Assembly (NCBI GenBank): GCA_002713285.1
Contig: PAVX01000004.1
Location: 66,042-73,430, forward strand
Source of the DNA: Flavobacteriales bacterium
Lineage (GTDB): Bacteria; Bacteroidota; Bacteroidia; Flavobacteriales; TMED113
DNA length: 7,389 nucleotides
Direction of reading: 5' to 3'
Both the position numbers and the translations under genes were made by a program. Of this stretch, positions 7,237 through 7,389 are shown piece after piece (position 1 is the stretch's first letter; every line of letters starts with the position of its first letter). The notes below the pieces were generated by a model. That model was not told the DNA's origin. It worked only from the letters and a program-made list of their open reading frames with translations, and made no database searches.

Positions 7237-7389
7237 TCCTTTAAATTTACAAAATAGTTTATTTAAAACTAGCTATATTTATTCTTGACTTATATTAATT
7301 TAAAAATTAATTTTAAGAATGGTTAAAAGCTTACAATTATGCAAGAATGTTTTAATAAGAGTGGACTATAATGTGCCTATTCAAAATGA
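7237..7389. other. AT-rich intergenic region upstream of holB
   Basis: No convincing gene lies in this 153-nt stretch to the window edge. It should contain the promoter for the minus-strand cluster. On the minus strand the only box resembling the Bacteroidota -7 element (TAnnTTTG) is TATTTTG at 7256-7250, which fits poorly and would leave a leader of only a few bases. A fully A/T inverted repeat sits at 7295-7310 (TTAATTT, 2-nt loop, AAATTAA); it is too AT-rich to count as a terminator. A short plus-strand frame opens at ATG 7371 and runs off the edge, so a divergent gene may begin here. Confidence 0.5.
7285..7315 (+). promoter_or_regulatory. Possible divergent Bacteroidota-type promoter
   Basis: TTG at 7285-7287 is followed after 20 nt by TAATTTTA at 7308-7315, close to the phylum's -33 TTG and -7 TAnnTTTG pattern, with A in place of the final G. 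It would drive transcription rightward, away from holB, towards a possible start at 7371. In DNA this AT-rich such matches occur by chance, so the call is weak. Confidence 0.2.

Noticed and set aside
7295..7310. Inverted repeat as a terminator
   Set aside because: Composed only of A and T with a 2-nt loop, so the hairpin would be very weak.
7371..7389. Start of a divergent gene (ATG TGC CTA TTC AAA ATG)
   Set aside because: Only six codons before the edge, which is too little to support a coding call.

Overview
The window looks like chromosomal DNA from a Bacteroidota bacterium, most likely of class Flavobacteriia. The base composition is strongly AT-rich. An exported-protein gene ends in a type IX secretion (T9SS) C-terminal sorting domain, and another gene encodes the gliding-motility lipoprotein GldH. 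One gene carries the Bacteroidota-type 'APQ-F-YQ-VIRD ... SVPYALFA' N-terminal domain. Start codons mostly lack well-spaced Shine-Dalgarno sequences, as is usual in this phylum. I saw no rRNA, tRNA, CRISPR array, insertion sequence or prophage gene.

Left part, plus strand (1-1229): the 3' end of a gene for a T9SS-exported protein is followed after 2 nt by a complete gene for a secreted collagen-like protein. That protein has a signal peptide, an N-terminal beta-rich domain, two Gly-X-Y tracts, an intervening segment that looks like an internal duplication split by two calcium-loop-like sequences, and a short C-terminal region with two cysteines. The collagen tracts contain 9-bp tandem repeats. 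The pair probably makes cell-surface or extracellular products.

Centre and right, minus strand (1226-7236): six genes lie head to tail with gaps of 14, 3, 2, 11 and -1 nt, so they are probably one operon. In order of transcription they are DNA polymerase III delta' (holB), gldH, a class A penicillin-binding protein (PBP1A type), the two subunits of a 3-oxoacid CoA-transferase (scoA, scoB) and exodeoxyribonuclease III (xth). The set mixes DNA replication and repair, cell-envelope assembly and ketoacid metabolism. GldH belongs to the gliding/T9SS apparatus, and the sorting domain at the left edge would be a substrate of such a system.

The two blocks converge so tightly that the stop codons of the collagen-like gene and xth overlap, leaving no room for an intergenic terminator. 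The right 153 nt (7237-7389) is an AT-rich non-coding stretch upstream of holB that probably holds its promoter and perhaps a divergent one. Most genes are ordinary housekeeping genes. The most unusual item is the collagen-like protein, and I see no convincing previously undescribed multi-gene system.
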